In this document: positions 27,355 through 37,065 of the stretch, one piece after another | How the letters are laid out: every line of letters begins with the position of its first letter | How positions within the stretch are numbered: the first letter of the stretch is position 1 | Assembly: GCA_017303755.1 (NCBI GenBank) | Contig: JAFLBS010000008.1 | Span: 62,001 to 126,000, forward strand | DNA: 64,000 bases | From: Flavobacteriales bacterium | GTDB lineage: Bacteria; Bacteroidota; Bacteroidia; Flavobacteriales; Flavobacteriaceae | Direction of reading: 5' to 3' | Program-made: the position numbers and the translations under genes | Notes under the pieces: model-generated | Seen by the model: the letters and a program-made list of their open reading frames with translations, nothing else | What the model was told of the DNA's origin: nothing | Databases searched by the model: none

Positions 27355-30300
27355 ATGAAAAAATTATTACTTTTACTATTTTACCTGTCTACTATTCTGA
27401 CAGCTTCAGCTCAGCTGAATCAACCTTCTCAATTTAATTATTTTTGTGATGATAACAATGATGGTAGTGCCACATTTTACATGCAAGAAATTTCGTTTGA
27501 AATTGTTGGCAACGCTCAAGGGTTATTAGTTACTCACCATTTAACACAAGCAGATGCGGAGAATAATGTAAACGCTTTGCCAGTTGCTTTTACCAACACT
27601 TCAAATCCGCAATTGATTTTTGCAAGAGTAACCAATTTAACTACAAATGATTTTCAAATCATCACGTACAACTTAACTGTTGTTTCTCCGCCATTAGCTA
27701 TAGCACAAACGTTAACCGCTTGCTCCAATAATTTTCAATGTTGGGATTTGACTTCAGTTGTACCTAGCATTGCAGCTGGAACCAATGCGGTTGTACAATT
27801 TTACCAGACTCAATCAGATGCAACTTTCCAAATGAATCCGATAGTAACCCCAAATTGTTACTTTGACGCATCAGTTCCACCTATTCAACCACCTGTTTTT
27901 TATACAGTTGCAAATCCAGATTTTCCAGCTTGTTTTTCCGTTGGAGTTGTTGAATTAGCATTGGTTGATTGTACCGCAAGTGGTCAGCCACAAAGTTTAA
28001 CGGCTTGTGCAGAAGGAACCGACAATGTTTGTTACGATTTAAGTCAAAACGATGATGATGTTATTGGAACTTTAGATCCTGCTAATCATATCGTAACCTA
28101 TCACATTTCTGAGAGTGATGCATTAACTGGAGCGAATCCAATTACTGCCAATCCGTATTGTATTGCACAAGGTTTTCAAATGTTGTATTCCAGAATTCAA
28201 AGCAATGATGGACAATTCTCTGAAATCAGTTCGTTTGCCTTAAACGGATTTAACTTTGAACACAACTTGACTCCATTACAGACGTTAACAGTATGTGATG
28301 ACAACTTAGACCAAATGGTGATTTTTGATTTGACAACAGCTCAAGCGCAAATCAATACAACTAATACATTAACATATTATGCATCTTCAACTGATGCTCA
28401 GGCTGAGCAAAACCCAATTACAAATCCATCGGCTTATCAATTGAGTGCTTTTCAGCCTATGGTTTCTGTTTTTATCAGAGAAACGATTGTTGGAGCATGT
28501 GATGTTATTTATTCATTGCCATTACAACCTGTAAGTAATTGTAACTTAGCATCAATTTGTTCGCAAGCCAATTCACTTTGCAATGCTTTGGGAGTTCCTT
28601 TTGCCAATACGGTAGGAACTAATAGCAGTGGCTCAGCAGGTTGTTTAGGAACTACTCCCAACCCAACTTGGTTTTATTTACCAGTAAGTTCAGCGGGATT
28701 AATCAGTTTACAAATAGTGCAAACCACTGCTAGCGGAAGCGGCTTAGATGTAGATTATATTGTTTACGGTCCATTTACTGATCCTATAACTCCATGTAAC
28801 AGTCCAACGCAACTTTCTTCTAATATTGCTTCATGCAGTTATTCAGCAGCTTTTATAGAGAATCCAATCATTCAAAATGCACAACCGGGTCAGTATTATC
28901 TTTTGATGGTAACTAATTTTAGTAATCAACCTGGATTAATAACCATTTCAGAGCTAGGAAATACACAAGGAACTATTGCCTGTTCTGGAATCAAACTGAA
29001 TGCATTTTTAGATGCTAATAATAATGGAACACAAGAAGCAGGCGAACAAAATTTTCCTCTTGGGCAATTTCAATATGAAATGAACGACAATGGAGTTGTT
29101 CACAACATTATTTCTCCAACAGGAGTTTATAATATTTACGATATTGTAGCATCAAATACGTATGATGTTAGTTTTTCAGTAAATAGCACTTATGCATCAA
29201 TGTACAATGTGAATCCTTCATCATATAGTAATATCAGTGTGGTGATTGGAGCTGGAATGATTACCTATAATTTTCCAGTTACAGTGGTTCAGCCGTATCA
29301 TGATTTAGGAGTTTCAATTGTAGGATTGAGTGCTCCGCGACCAGGATTTGTTTACATGAATAGAATTGTATACACTAACTTAGGTAACCAAAATATAACA
29401 TCTGGAACATTAACCTATACGAAAGACAATAATGTTACAATAACTTCAATTTCACAAGCAGGAACTACTCCAACTACAGATGGATTTACCTATAATTTCA
29501 CCAACTTAAACGCTTTTGAAACCAGAACGATTGATGTTGGAATGTTAGTTCCGCCAGTTCCGACTGTAAATGCTGGAGATTATTTAACTAGTACAGCTTC
29601 TATTGAACCTCTAACTGATGATGTAAACCCTGAAAATAATTTCAATAGTAATTCGCAATTGGTGATTAACGCTTATGATCCAAACGATAAAATGGAAGCC
29701 CATGGTGACCGAATTATTCATTCGTCTTTCACTTCTAGTGATTATTTGTATTATACCATTCGTTTCGAAAACACAGGAAATGCTAGTGCCATAAATATTA
29801 GAGTTAATGATGTTTTAGATGCTAAGTTGGATGAGAATAGTCTTCAAATGCTTAGCACAAGTCATCCTTATGTTTTAGATCGAGTTGACGATAATGTAAC
29901 ATGGAAATTTGATAATATTCAATTACCAGTTTCTGTTGCTAATACTAATGTTGGAAAAGGGTATATCGCATTTAAAATTAAACCAAAAGCAGGTTATGCA
30001 GTAGGTGATATTATTCCAAATGCAGCTTCAATTTATTTTGATTTTAACCCGCCAATCATCACTAACACCTTTACAACTGAATTCTATGAACCATTAGCAA
30101 ATCCTAGTTTTGATGCTACTTCGTTTACAGTGCATCCAAATCCTTCTAATGAAATTGTTTTTGTGAGTTTGAATACTTCTGCCGAAGCAATTTCAAAAGT
30201 TGTACTAATTGATGTGTTGGGCAAAATTGTAATGTCAACTTCGGATGTAAGCTCTAATCAAGCTTCAATAAATGTTGATGGCGTTTCTCCTGGAATCTAT

Positions 30301-30360
30301 TTTGTAGAAGTAACTACTGAAAATGGATTAAAAGCAGTGAAAAAATTAATTGTAAAATAA
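27355..30360 (+). CDS. Large T9SS-sorted surface protein (DPNDK/DUF7619-type)
   Basis: Protein of 1001 residues with a signal peptide (ends LTASAQ). An N-terminal half has several cysteine-containing beta domains (QTLTACSNNFQCWDL, QSLTACAEGTDNVCYDLS). A middle SdrD-B-like segment (FLDANNNGTQEAGEQNFP) is followed by a DUF11-like fold and a DPNDK region (YDPNDKMEAHG, YTIRFENTGNASA, IYFDFNPPIITNTFTT). The C-terminal T9SS sorting domain is VHPNPSNEIVFV ... GIYFVEVTTENGLKAVKKLIVK. The last 400 residues or so match the 30426 product closely. Probably an outer-membrane-anchored surface protein; substrate unknown. A hairpin terminator follows at 30376. Confidence 0.87.
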   Translation: MKKLLLLLFYLSTILTASAQLNQPSQFNYFCDDNNDGSATFYMQEISFEIVGNAQGLLVTHHLTQADAENNVNALPVAFTNTSNPQLIFARVTNLTTNDFQIITYNLTVVSPPLAIAQTLTACSNNFQCWDLTSVVPSIAAGTNAVVQFYQTQSDATFQMNPIVTPNCYFDASVPPIQPPVFYTVANPDFPACFSVGVVELALVDCTASGQPQSLTACAEGTDNVCYDLSQNDDDVIGTLDPANHIVTYHISESDALTGANPITANPYCIAQGFQMLYSRIQSNDGQFSEISSFALNGFNFEHNLTPLQTLTVCDDNLDQMVIFDLTTAQAQINTTNTLTYYASSTDAQAEQNPITNPSAYQLSAFQPMVSVFIRETIVGACDVIYSLPLQPVSNCNLASICSQANSLCNALGVPFANTVGTNSSGSAGCLGTTPNPTWFYLPVSSAGLISLQIVQTTASGSGLDVDYIVYGPFTDPITPCNSPTQLSSNIASCSYSAAFIENPIIQNAQPGQYYLLMVTNFSNQPGLITISELGNTQGTIACSGIKLNAFLDANNNGTQEAGEQNFPLGQFQYEMNDNGVVHNIISPTGVYNIYDIVASNTYDVSFSVNSTYASMYNVNPSSYSNISVVIGAGMITYNFPVTVVQPYHDLGVSIVGLSAPRPGFVYMNRIVYTNLGNQNITSGTLTYTKDNNVTITSISQAGTTPTTDGFTYNFTNLNAFETRTIDVGMLVPPVPTVNAGDYLTSTASIEPLTDDVNPENNFNSNSQLVINAYDPNDKMEAHGDRIIHSSFTSSDYLYYTIRFENTGNASAINIRVNDVLDAKLDENSLQMLSTSHPYVLDRVDDNVTWKFDNIQLPVSVANTNVGKGYIAFKIKPKAGYAVGDIIPNAASIYFDFNPPIITNTFTTEFYEPLANPSFDATSFTVHPNPSNEIVFVSLNTSAEAISKVVLIDVLGKIVMSTSDVSSNQASINVDGVSPGIYFVEVTTENGLKAVKKLIVK

Positions 30361-30375
30361 TCAAGAAAATTATAG

Positions 30376-30408
30376 AAAGGCTGAGTAATTAACTCGGCCT
30401 TTTTTTTT
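30376..30408 (+). terminator. Intrinsic terminator
   Basis: AAAGGC-GAGT/ACTC-GCCTTT stem with nine T residues between the two T9SS genes. The second gene starts only 18 bp later, so read-through or a separate promoter within the spacer is needed. Confidence 0.8.
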
Positions 30409-30425
30409 AAAAAAAATCGTTAACT

Positions 30426-33400
30426 ATGACTAGAAAATTACTATTTACAATTTTAGGTGTGTTTTTTGTATCGCTTTTTTCTGGCTATTCTCAAACAGTA
30501 AATTGCGGAGATACATTCACCGATCCAGCCGGACCTAACGCAAATTATGCTGATAATACCGATTATACTGTAACCATTTGCCCAACAAATGTTGGTGAAT
30601 TTGTTACAGTTACTTTCAGCGAATTCAATACCGAAGCGAATTGGGATGGATTGTATGTTTTTAATGGTGATTCAATAGATGACCCTCAAATTGCAAGTAC
30701 AAATCCTGCGGCAAATGTTCCCGGTGGATTATCTGGTTCGTTCTGGGGAACTACAATCCCGGGACCATTTACTTCTTCTAGTGCTGATGGATGTTTGACT
30801 TTTAGGTTTAGAAGTGATAATACTATAAATCGACCTGGTTGGGTTGCTAGTGTAACTTGCGCTCCGCCACCAACTTGTGCTCAACCACTAAGTTTACAAA
30901 CTTTGGACATTACGACTACTTCTGCAGCTTTATCTTGGACAAACACTAGCTCTGCCACACAATGGGAAGTTTTGGCACTACCTTGTGGTTCCCCAACGCC
31001 AACTGCAACATCAAATGGAGTGATTTCGACTACAAATCCGCATGTGTTTACTGGGTTAACACCTTTTACTTGTTATACTTTTTATGTACGTAATATTTGT
31101 TCGTCAACCGACTCAAGTTTTTGGTCGGCAGCAGCAAACATTACTACCTTACTCGCTCCACCCACTTGTGGTGGAAATTTTACCGACCCAGCCGGACCCA
31201 ATGCTAATTACGCCGATGATACTGATTATACAATTACCATTTGCCCTGATACTCCAGGTGATTTAGTAACTGTCACTTTTACCGAATTCAATATAGAAGC
31301 AACTTGGGATGGACTCTATGTTTACGATGGAAATTCAACCGCAGCACCACAAATTTCAAGCGGGAATCTAGCCGGAAATGTTCCTGGCGGATTACCAGGT
31401 GCGTTTTGGGGAACAACTATTCCAGAACCTATTACTTCTTCCTCAGCAGACGGTTGTTTAACGTTTAGATTCATCAGTGATGATGTGGTCAATCGTCCTG
31501 GTTGGATAGCCAATGTAACTTGTGATCCACCACCAACTTGTCCAAGACCAAATAATTTAATTTCAACAGCAACTACCACTAATTCTACCAATTTGTCATG
31601 GAACAGTAATAGCACAGCTACAACATGGAATGTACTGGCTTTGCCTTGTGGTTCACCAGTTCCAACTGCTGCTACAACTGGATGGCAAGTGGCAATGACT
31701 AATCCTTTTGTTTATAACGGATTGTTTCCAGATACGTGCTATACTTTTTATGTCAGAGGAGTTTGTTCCGATACCGATAGCAGTAATTGGTCAATAGGTT
31801 TGATAGCAACTACTCAGCAAATTCCACCAGCATGCGGTGGAATATTTACAGATAGTGGTGGAGCAAATGCGAATTATACGAATAACGCAGATTCTACAGT
31901 AACAATTTGTCCAGAAAATTCTAATGGAATCATAACAGTAACTTTTACGCAGTTTGATGTTCAGGCTAATTCTGATGGATTGTATGTTTTTGATGGAAAC
32001 TCTACATCGGCACCACAAATTGCAAGTGCCAATGGCGCAGGAACTATTCCTGGTGGTTTGGCTGGAGCCTTTTGGGGAACTACTATTCCTGGGCCATTTA
32101 CATCAACAAGCGTAGATGGTTGTTTGACTTTCCGATTCAGAAGTAATGTCAATACAACGGGAACTGGTTGGGTTGCTAATGTGACTTGCGGTATAGCACC
32201 CGATCGTCTTTTACTAATCGCTTTTCTAGATTCTAATAATAATGGAATCAAAGAAAATGCCGAAAGCTATTTCCCACACGGGAGTTACATTACACAAATG
32301 AATAACTCTGGGGCAGATAATTTTATCAATACCACTACAGGTTATCATTCGATATTGGATGCAAATCCATCCAATACCTATGATATGAGTTTTGAAATTA
32401 GCCCTGAATATAGTGATTTCTTTTCAACGCCTTCTATGATTTATGAAGATATCAACATTCCTCTAGGAAGCGGAACACAAGTGTTTTATTTTCCTGTGAC
32501 AAGTATTCAATTGTATACCGATGTAGCCGTTTCAATTGTTCCTCAAAATCCACCACGTCCAGCAAATAGTTATGTGAATACTGTTGTTTACACGAATACA
32601 GGATCAGGTATAGCTTCAGGAACCATAACATTTACAAAGGACGCTAATGTCACAATAACTGGAATTTCACAACCTGGCGCCGTTCCGACAGCAACGGGTT
32701 TTACTTATAATTATTCCAATTTAGCTCCATTTGAAACCCGAGCCATAACGGTAACAATGAGCGTCCCTAATATACCAATTGTTTCGATTGGCGATATTTT
32801 GACCAATAGTGTTTCTATTTCTTCAACAATTACCGATTTCAATTCGGTCAACAACTCTTTTTCAAGTTCACAAATTGTGATAGCTGCTTATGATCCGAAC
32901 GATAAAATGGAATCGCACGGAGGAACTATTTTACATTTAACCTTTACATCAAACGATTATTTGTATTATACCATTCGTTTTGAAAATATTGGTACTGCTG
33001 AAGCCAGAACGGTTTACATCAACGACATTCTCGATGAGCAATTAGATGAAACTACTTTTACCATGCTCAGTTCAAGTCATTCGTATGTAGTAAGTAGAGT
33101 TGGAAATCAATTGAATTGGACGTTTGAAAACATCAATTTACCCGTTTCTATTCCGAATTCAACTGTAGGCAAAGGACAAGTGTTTTTCAAAATCAAACCC
33201 GTTGCTGGTTATGAAGTAGGCGATATTATACCGAATTTTGCGACTATATTTTTCGAATCCAATCCAGCCATAGTAACCAATACGTTCACTACAGAATTTG
33301 TAGAAACTTTAGGGAATACTGAGTTTGAAACCGACAATTTCATCGTTCATCCTAATCCAGCAAATGATCAATTGAATATTGTTTTAAGCCAAAATTTAGG

Positions 33401-33575
33401 AAGTATTTCTTCCATCAAAATCATCGATGCATTGGGCAAAACAATACTTTCTCAAAAAGGAAGTTATTCGAATGCGCAAACTGTCAATGTCAATTCCATT
33501 CAATCCGGAATTTATTTTATTGAAGTTACCACTGATACCAATTCGAAAACAATCAAGAAACTCATCATTAAATAA
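30426..33575 (+). CDS. T9SS-sorted surface protein with CUB and FN3-like domains
   Basis: Protein of 1049 residues with a signal peptide (ends YSQ). Three CUB-like domains lie near residues 25-145, 245-365 and 465-580, each with CG..F(T)D..G.NANY, WDGLYV(F/Y)(N/D)G and DGCLTFRFRS. Two FN3-like domains sit between them (ALSWTNTSSATQWEVLALPCG). They are followed by the same SdrD-B-like, DUF11-like and DPNDK regions as the 27355 product and a T9SS sorting domain (VHPNPANDQLNIVL ... SKTIKKLIIK). CUB-FN3 chains suggest carbohydrate or protein binding at the surface. The two neighbouring genes look like a tandem duplication whose N-terminal halves were exchanged. Confidence 0.88.
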   Translation: MTRKLLFTILGVFFVSLFSGYSQTVNCGDTFTDPAGPNANYADNTDYTVTICPTNVGEFVTVTFSEFNTEANWDGLYVFNGDSIDDPQIASTNPAANVPGGLSGSFWGTTIPGPFTSSSADGCLTFRFRSDNTINRPGWVASVTCAPPPTCAQPLSLQTLDITTTSAALSWTNTSSATQWEVLALPCGSPTPTATSNGVISTTNPHVFTGLTPFTCYTFYVRNICSSTDSSFWSAAANITTLLAPPTCGGNFTDPAGPNANYADDTDYTITICPDTPGDLVTVTFTEFNIEATWDGLYVYDGNSTAAPQISSGNLAGNVPGGLPGAFWGTTIPEPITSSSADGCLTFRFISDDVVNRPGWIANVTCDPPPTCPRPNNLISTATTTNSTNLSWNSNSTATTWNVLALPCGSPVPTAATTGWQVAMTNPFVYNGLFPDTCYTFYVRGVCSDTDSSNWSIGLIATTQQIPPACGGIFTDSGGANANYTNNADSTVTICPENSNGIITVTFTQFDVQANSDGLYVFDGNSTSAPQIASANGAGTIPGGLAGAFWGTTIPGPFTSTSVDGCLTFRFRSNVNTTGTGWVANVTCGIAPDRLLLIAFLDSNNNGIKENAESYFPHGSYITQMNNSGADNFINTTTGYHSILDANPSNTYDMSFEISPEYSDFFSTPSMIYEDINIPLGSGTQVFYFPVTSIQLYTDVAVSIVPQNPPRPANSYVNTVVYTNTGSGIASGTITFTKDANVTITGISQPGAVPTATGFTYNYSNLAPFETRAITVTMSVPNIPIVSIGDILTNSVSISSTITDFNSVNNSFSSSQIVIAAYDPNDKMESHGGTILHLTFTSNDYLYYTIRFENIGTAEARTVYINDILDEQLDETTFTMLSSSHSYVVSRVGNQLNWTFENINLPVSIPNSTVGKGQVFFKIKPVAGYEVGDIIPNFATIFFESNPAIVTNTFTTEFVETLGNTEFETDNFIVHPNPANDQLNIVLSQNLGSISSIKIIDALGKTILSQKGSYSNAQTVNVNSIQSGIYFIEVTTDTNSKTIKKLIIK

Positions 33576-33594
33576 AGACAAGTTTAATATAAAA

Positions 33595-33717
33595 GTTTTT
33601 TTGCCACGAATTATCGAATTCGATATTTTAAACATTAGATTCAATTCGAATATTCATCGTAGATGAACAAATTTTAGTTTCTTATTTGATATTAATTAGT
33701 GAATTCGTGGCAAAAAA
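33595..33717. repeat. Long inverted arms TTTGCCACGAATT ... GAATTCGTGGCAAAA
   Basis: The left arm at 33595-33620 and right arm at 33693-33717 are imperfect inverted repeats built from GCCACGAATT, enclosing AT-rich DNA. It sits in the convergent spacer before the terminator at 33724. Related in layout to the elements at 42169 and 43559. Confidence 0.6.
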
Positions 33718-33723
33718 TATTTA

Positions 33724-33757
33724 AAAAGGCGTTCTCAATCGGAACGCCTTTTTTTAT
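33724..33757. terminator. Bidirectional terminator between convergent genes
   Basis: AAAAAGGCGTTC/GGAACGCCTTTTT stem with a 6-nt loop; its T-tract touches the stop codon of the DUF456 gene. Confidence 0.85.
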
Positions 33758-34245
33758 TTTATAAAACCATCAAAAGCCAAATAGACAAACAAAATCAGAA
33801 ACGACAAACACACCATAAATTTCATAAATGTCGAGACTAAAAAGCCTATAAACGACCCAAAAGCCGCTTTCAAAGCACCATTTTTATCCGCCGAATTATT
33901 AATTAATTCACCTACAAAAGCACCCACAAACGGACCGATTATAAATCCGAATGGCGGTATGAATAATCCAACAATTAATCCAATATTCGTTCCCCAAATT
34001 CCGTACTTTGTGCCTCCAAAGCGTTTGGTTCCTTTGGCCGGAATTACATAATCCAAAATGCTAATCACAATTGTAATTACCAATGTAAAACCCAAAACCC
34101 AATAGTTGTTTTCTACTTTACTCGTGAGGTAAATCAATAATAATCCAACCCAACTCAAAGCCGGACCAGGAAGCACAGGTAAAAAACTGCCTAAAAGTCC
34201 TACCAAACAACAAATCAACCCTATAATTGCCAATACAATATCCAT
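33754..34245 (-). CDS. DUF456 family membrane protein
   Basis: Protein of 163 residues, almost all hydrophobic, with four to five membrane spans. It has the DUF456 hallmarks: a start rich in LPVLPGPALSWVGLLLIY, then the glycine-rich GTKRFGGTKYGIWGTNIGLIVGLFIPPFGFIIGPFVGAFVGEL. Located in the inner membrane; biochemical role unknown for the family. It is divergent from the gene at 34277 by 31 bp. Confidence 0.9.
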   Translation of the reverse strand: MDIVLAIIGLICCLVGLLGSFLPVLPGPALSWVGLLLIYLTSKVENNYWVLGFTLVITIVISILDYVIPAKGTKRFGGTKYGIWGTNIGLIVGLFIPPFGFIIGPFVGAFVGELINNSADKNGALKAAFGSFIGFLVSTFMKFMVCLSFLILFVYLAFDGFIK

Positions 34246-34276
34246 ATCTAAAAAAATTACTATTTTTGAAACGAAT

Positions 34277-34642
34277 ATGAGAAAAATACTTCACATAACC
34301 GTAATTATTATTTTACTTCTGTGCTCAACATTAGCGATGAGTCAAGAAAAAACTGCTGATCCTGATGCCGAAATCAAGGAAATGCTCTATAATAAGTATA
34401 AAAAAGAGGTGAGAAGTTACGATAAAAAAGATTTTGACGACTTATTCATGTCATTTTTCGAAAGTCAGAATGGTGAAAAAGTGCTGACCAAAGAAGAATT
34501 CTACACGTATACCATCAAAATAGCCATTTATTCGGAAAAACTCGGACTCTTGTACAAAAGCCAAAAAGCCGAATCCGATCAAGCCAAAAAAGAATGGTAC
34601 GATAAAAGCTATCAAGACTATCTCAACTCCAAAAAAAACTAA
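34277..34642 (+). CDS. Small exported protein of unknown function
   Basis: Protein of 121 residues with a signal peptide (ends LAMSQ) and a highly charged, helical mature part (KKEVRSYDKKDFDDLFMSFFESQNGEKVLTKEEFYTYTIKIAIYSEKL). No family recognised. A TATTTTTG box fitting the -7 consensus lies at 34261-34268, directly upstream. The next gene starts 1 bp after its stop codon, so the two are co-transcribed and probably translationally coupled. Confidence 0.7.
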   Translation: MRKILHITVIIILLLCSTLAMSQEKTADPDAEIKEMLYNKYKKEVRSYDKKDFDDLFMSFFESQNGEKVLTKEEFYTYTIKIAIYSEKLGLLYKSQKAESDQAKKEWYDKSYQDYLNSKKN

Positions 34643-34643
34643 A

Positions 34644-35123
34644 GTGAAAAAAGTACTAACCCTGTTTTTAGTGGCGTTTTTTGGGTCGTGTCAGTATTTC
34701 GAAAAACAAGTTCCCAACGAAAAAGAATTGCTCGAACAAGAGCTCAAGAAAGTCGATTGGAACAAAGTCGACGAATATCCATCGATAAGCACTTGCGACA
34801 GTCTTACCGATCCTGAATTGCGCAAACAGTGCTTTTTTGAATACCTTTCGGCCACCATTCAGCAAAAACTCAATGTTGATACTCCGTTTAATAAATTGTA
34901 TCCCGAAATCGATACTATCGAAGTAAAAGTAACCGTTTTGCCTGATGCGACGATGGAATTCGAACCACAATTTCCACAAGATTCTGTGACGTACGACAAG
35001 GTAAAAATCGACAGTATTCTTCACGCCCGATTAGTCGATTTGCCCAAAGTAAATCCAGGCAGCAAACGCGGAATACCCGTAAAAACACAGTTTATTTTGC
35101 CCGTAATTTTAAAAGTAGAGTAA
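34644..35123 (+). CDS. Lipoprotein with TonB C-terminal-like domain
   Basis: Protein of 159 residues starting with GTG. A lipobox-like signal (LFLVAFFGSC) predicts lipidation at Cys16. The mature part has a conserved DSLTDPELRKQCFFEYLSATIQQKL segment and a C-terminal sheet (LPKVNPGSKRGIPVKTQFILPVILKVE) that resembles the TonB C-terminal domain of bacteroidetal energy-transducer-like proteins. It lacks the usual TonB membrane anchor and proline linker, so it is unlikely to be a working TonB. The family is moderately supported. Confidence 0.6.
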   Translation: MKKVLTLFLVAFFGSCQYFEKQVPNEKELLEQELKKVDWNKVDEYPSISTCDSLTDPELRKQCFFEYLSATIQQKLNVDTPFNKLYPEIDTIEVKVTVLPDATMEFEPQFPQDSVTYDKVKIDSILHARLVDLPKVNPGSKRGIPVKTQFILPVILKVE

Positions 35124-35292
35124 GTCATTGCGAGTAAGCGAAGCAATCTGAAGCTATTTCCAGCTGTACATTTCAAGTTTTTGCCCAAAATTGTGTTTTT
35201 CTAAGGCCAAAAAAGAGCTTCTTTGGTCGCTTTTTTTCGCCAAGAAAAAACTACAATTTTCGCGCAAAAAGCTTTCCATTTCCATCTGGGCT
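35124..35292. repeat. Two dispersed intergenic elements
   Basis: A TCATTGCGAGTAAGCGAAGC motif at 35125 is followed by an element at 35153-35292. Read on the minus strand the latter runs from AGCCCAGATGGAAATGGAAA to GGAAATAGC, with internal complementary arms (TTTTTGGCC / GGCGAAAAAAAGCG). A shorter relative lies at 25553. Both types resemble frequent Flavobacterium intergenic repeats from memory. No gene is visible here. Confidence 0.5.
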
Positions 35293-35314
35293 AGAGCAAC
35301 CCATTTCAATAGAA

Positions 35315-36457
35315 CTATTTCTTAAATCTTCGGCCTTTCCAAGTAAAAGAACCAAAAAGCGAATACACTCCAACCACACTCGAAAAAACTGGATACACTA
35401 AACTACTCGCCAACGGAAGTAAAAATTTCCCTTTTTGCAAATAACCATTCGCCTGCGATAACAAAATGTAATCCACCAAATATTTTATCAAAAACACAAC
35501 TAATAAATTCCATTTTGTCACACTGAGTGCAGTCGAAGTGCAATCACAAATAACAAACCCACAACCCACAACCAAGCATACATTCATCAACAACACGCCA
35601 ACCGCTAAAATTTTTGCATAATTACTACTATAACTAGTTGCTTTACTTGCCCAACGAACGCGTTGCATGAACAATTTGAACAAATCATTTTCGGGTTTTG
35701 TTGTTACAATACTATCTTCGTGTTTCAAGTACTGAATGACTTCAGGTTTTTTCAAAACCGCTTTTTGCAACAACATCACATCATCACCGCTTGCTTGTTC
35801 GTTGATGCCACCAAAACCGCCTAATTCGTTGAAGAATTTCTTGGTATACGCAAAATTGGCTCCGTTGCACATAAACGGTTTTCCGATACCAAAACTGCCA
35901 ATAGTTGTACCTTGCAAACTCAATAAATCCAATTGCTGAAAATGATGAAACCAGTTGTTTTTTGTCTTATAAACCACAGCGCCAACTACCATTTCGGCTT
36001 TCGTTTGCTGAATGAATTGATCTAAAATCAATAACCAATTTTCATTCACCACACAATCGGCATCAGTTGTAATTACCCAATCCTTTTTGATGATGGGAAT
36101 CGCACGTGATAACGCATCTTTTTTGGGCGAATTGGACAAGCGCAAATTTTCCAGAAGTGTCGTTTCAATTTTGCCATTTTCCATGCGCCAATTGATGTAC
36201 ACGCGTTCTGATTGATCTTTCGAGAAATCATCTACCATTATCAATTCAAACAACTCTTTAGGGTAATTCAAATCCGAAATCGAACGCAATAACTTCCGCA
36301 GATTCTTTTCCTCATTCCGAAACGGAACAATAATCGAAAACGAATTCTTCGGTGAAGTAGTGGTTGGCTCAAACGTTTTTACTTTCCCAAAACCTAAAAT
36401 CAATTGTGCGATCAACACAACGTAGATGATTAAAACGATGCTTAAAACTATTATCAT
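35315..36457 (-). CDS. Family 2 glycosyltransferase, membrane-anchored
   Basis: Protein of 380 residues. An N-terminal membrane anchor (MIIVLSIVLIIYVVLIAQLILG) precedes a GT2 fold with SIIVPFRNEEKNL, VDDFS, the DxD-type motif TDADC, the catalytic ASGDD, and QRVRW (QxxRW). About three membrane spans end the chain (ILAVGVLLMNVCLVVGCGFV; FLLPLASSLVYPVFSSVVGVYSL). The layout is that of processive or lipid-linked GT2 enzymes of the inner membrane. It lies downstream of the flippase-like gene at 36894 on the same strand, so the two may act together in envelope glycolipid or exopolysaccharide synthesis. Confidence 0.88.
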   Translation of the reverse strand: MIIVLSIVLIIYVVLIAQLILGFGKVKTFEPTTTSPKNSFSIIVPFRNEEKNLRKLLRSISDLNYPKELFELIMVDDFSKDQSERVYINWRMENGKIETTLLENLRLSNSPKKDALSRAIPIIKKDWVITTDADCVVNENWLLILDQFIQQTKAEMVVGAVVYKTKNNWFHHFQQLDLLSLQGTTIGSFGIGKPFMCNGANFAYTKKFFNELGGFGGINEQASGDDVMLLQKAVLKKPEVIQYLKHEDSIVTTKPENDLFKLFMQRVRWASKATSYSSNYAKILAVGVLLMNVCLVVGCGFVICDCTSTALSVTKWNLLVVFLIKYLVDYILLSQANGYLQKGKFLLPLASSLVYPVFSSVVGVYSLFGSFTWKGRRFKK

Positions 36458-36589
36458 AGAGGTAGTTATAAATTACAATGGCAATGACAATGTCAATAAC
36501 AATGTCAATTACAAAATCAATGACAAATTCTAAAATAAGATTATTTAAATTTCTCTAATTTTTTTGATCTGTGTTCCAAAAAAAAGCCA

Positions 36590-37065
36590 AAAACTTAAAT
36601 AAACTTTTGTGTCTTTTGTGGTTCAAATCAAAACTTAGTGGTTCATTGTGCCTTCTTAGTGCTCTTCGTGGTTAACTCTGAACTTCAATACAAAATAACT
36701 TCCAATCACCACGGGCAACACCACATTCAAAAACCACATCAGAGTACTTATAAAAACAACAATCCATTCATTCACGCCTAATTTTCCAAAAAAGAACATC
36801 GCGACGCTTCCTTAATTTCAAAATTCTAAAACTTAAATGAGCTTTTATGCCTTATATGGTTCAAATCAAAACTTAGTGGTTCATTGTGCCTTCTTAGTGC
36901 TCTTCGTGGTTAAGTCTGAACTTCAATACAAAATAACTTCCAATCACCACGGGCAACACCACATTCAAAAACCACATTAGAGTACTTATAAAAACAACAA
37001 TCCATTCATTCACGCCCAATTTTCCGAAAAAGAACATCGCCACGCTTCCTTTAACTGCAAAATCC
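36590..37065. repeat. 238-bp tandem duplication over the 3' end of the flippase gene
   Basis: 36590-36827 and 36828-37065 are direct copies with a constant offset of 238 bp and few substitutions (for example GCGACGCTTCC against GCCACGCTTCC). The right copy contains the working 3' end of the gene at 36894-37823; the left copy carries an orphan 3' end. The junction lies in AAAACTTAAAT / AAAACTGAAAA. This accounts for most of the 36458-36893 spacer; the remainder (36480-36530) is a CAATGTCAAT-type simple repeat. Confidence 0.9.
36656..36813 (-). pseudogene. Orphan 3' end of the LPG-synthase-like gene
   Basis: It encodes the final 50 or so residues of the neighbouring flippase-like protein, including the stop codon (FGKLGVNEWIVVFISTLMWF ... 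NHEEH), with one Leu to Val change and a 1-bp deletion at its upstream edge. It has no start and is a by-product of the 238-bp tandem duplication. Confidence 0.88.
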
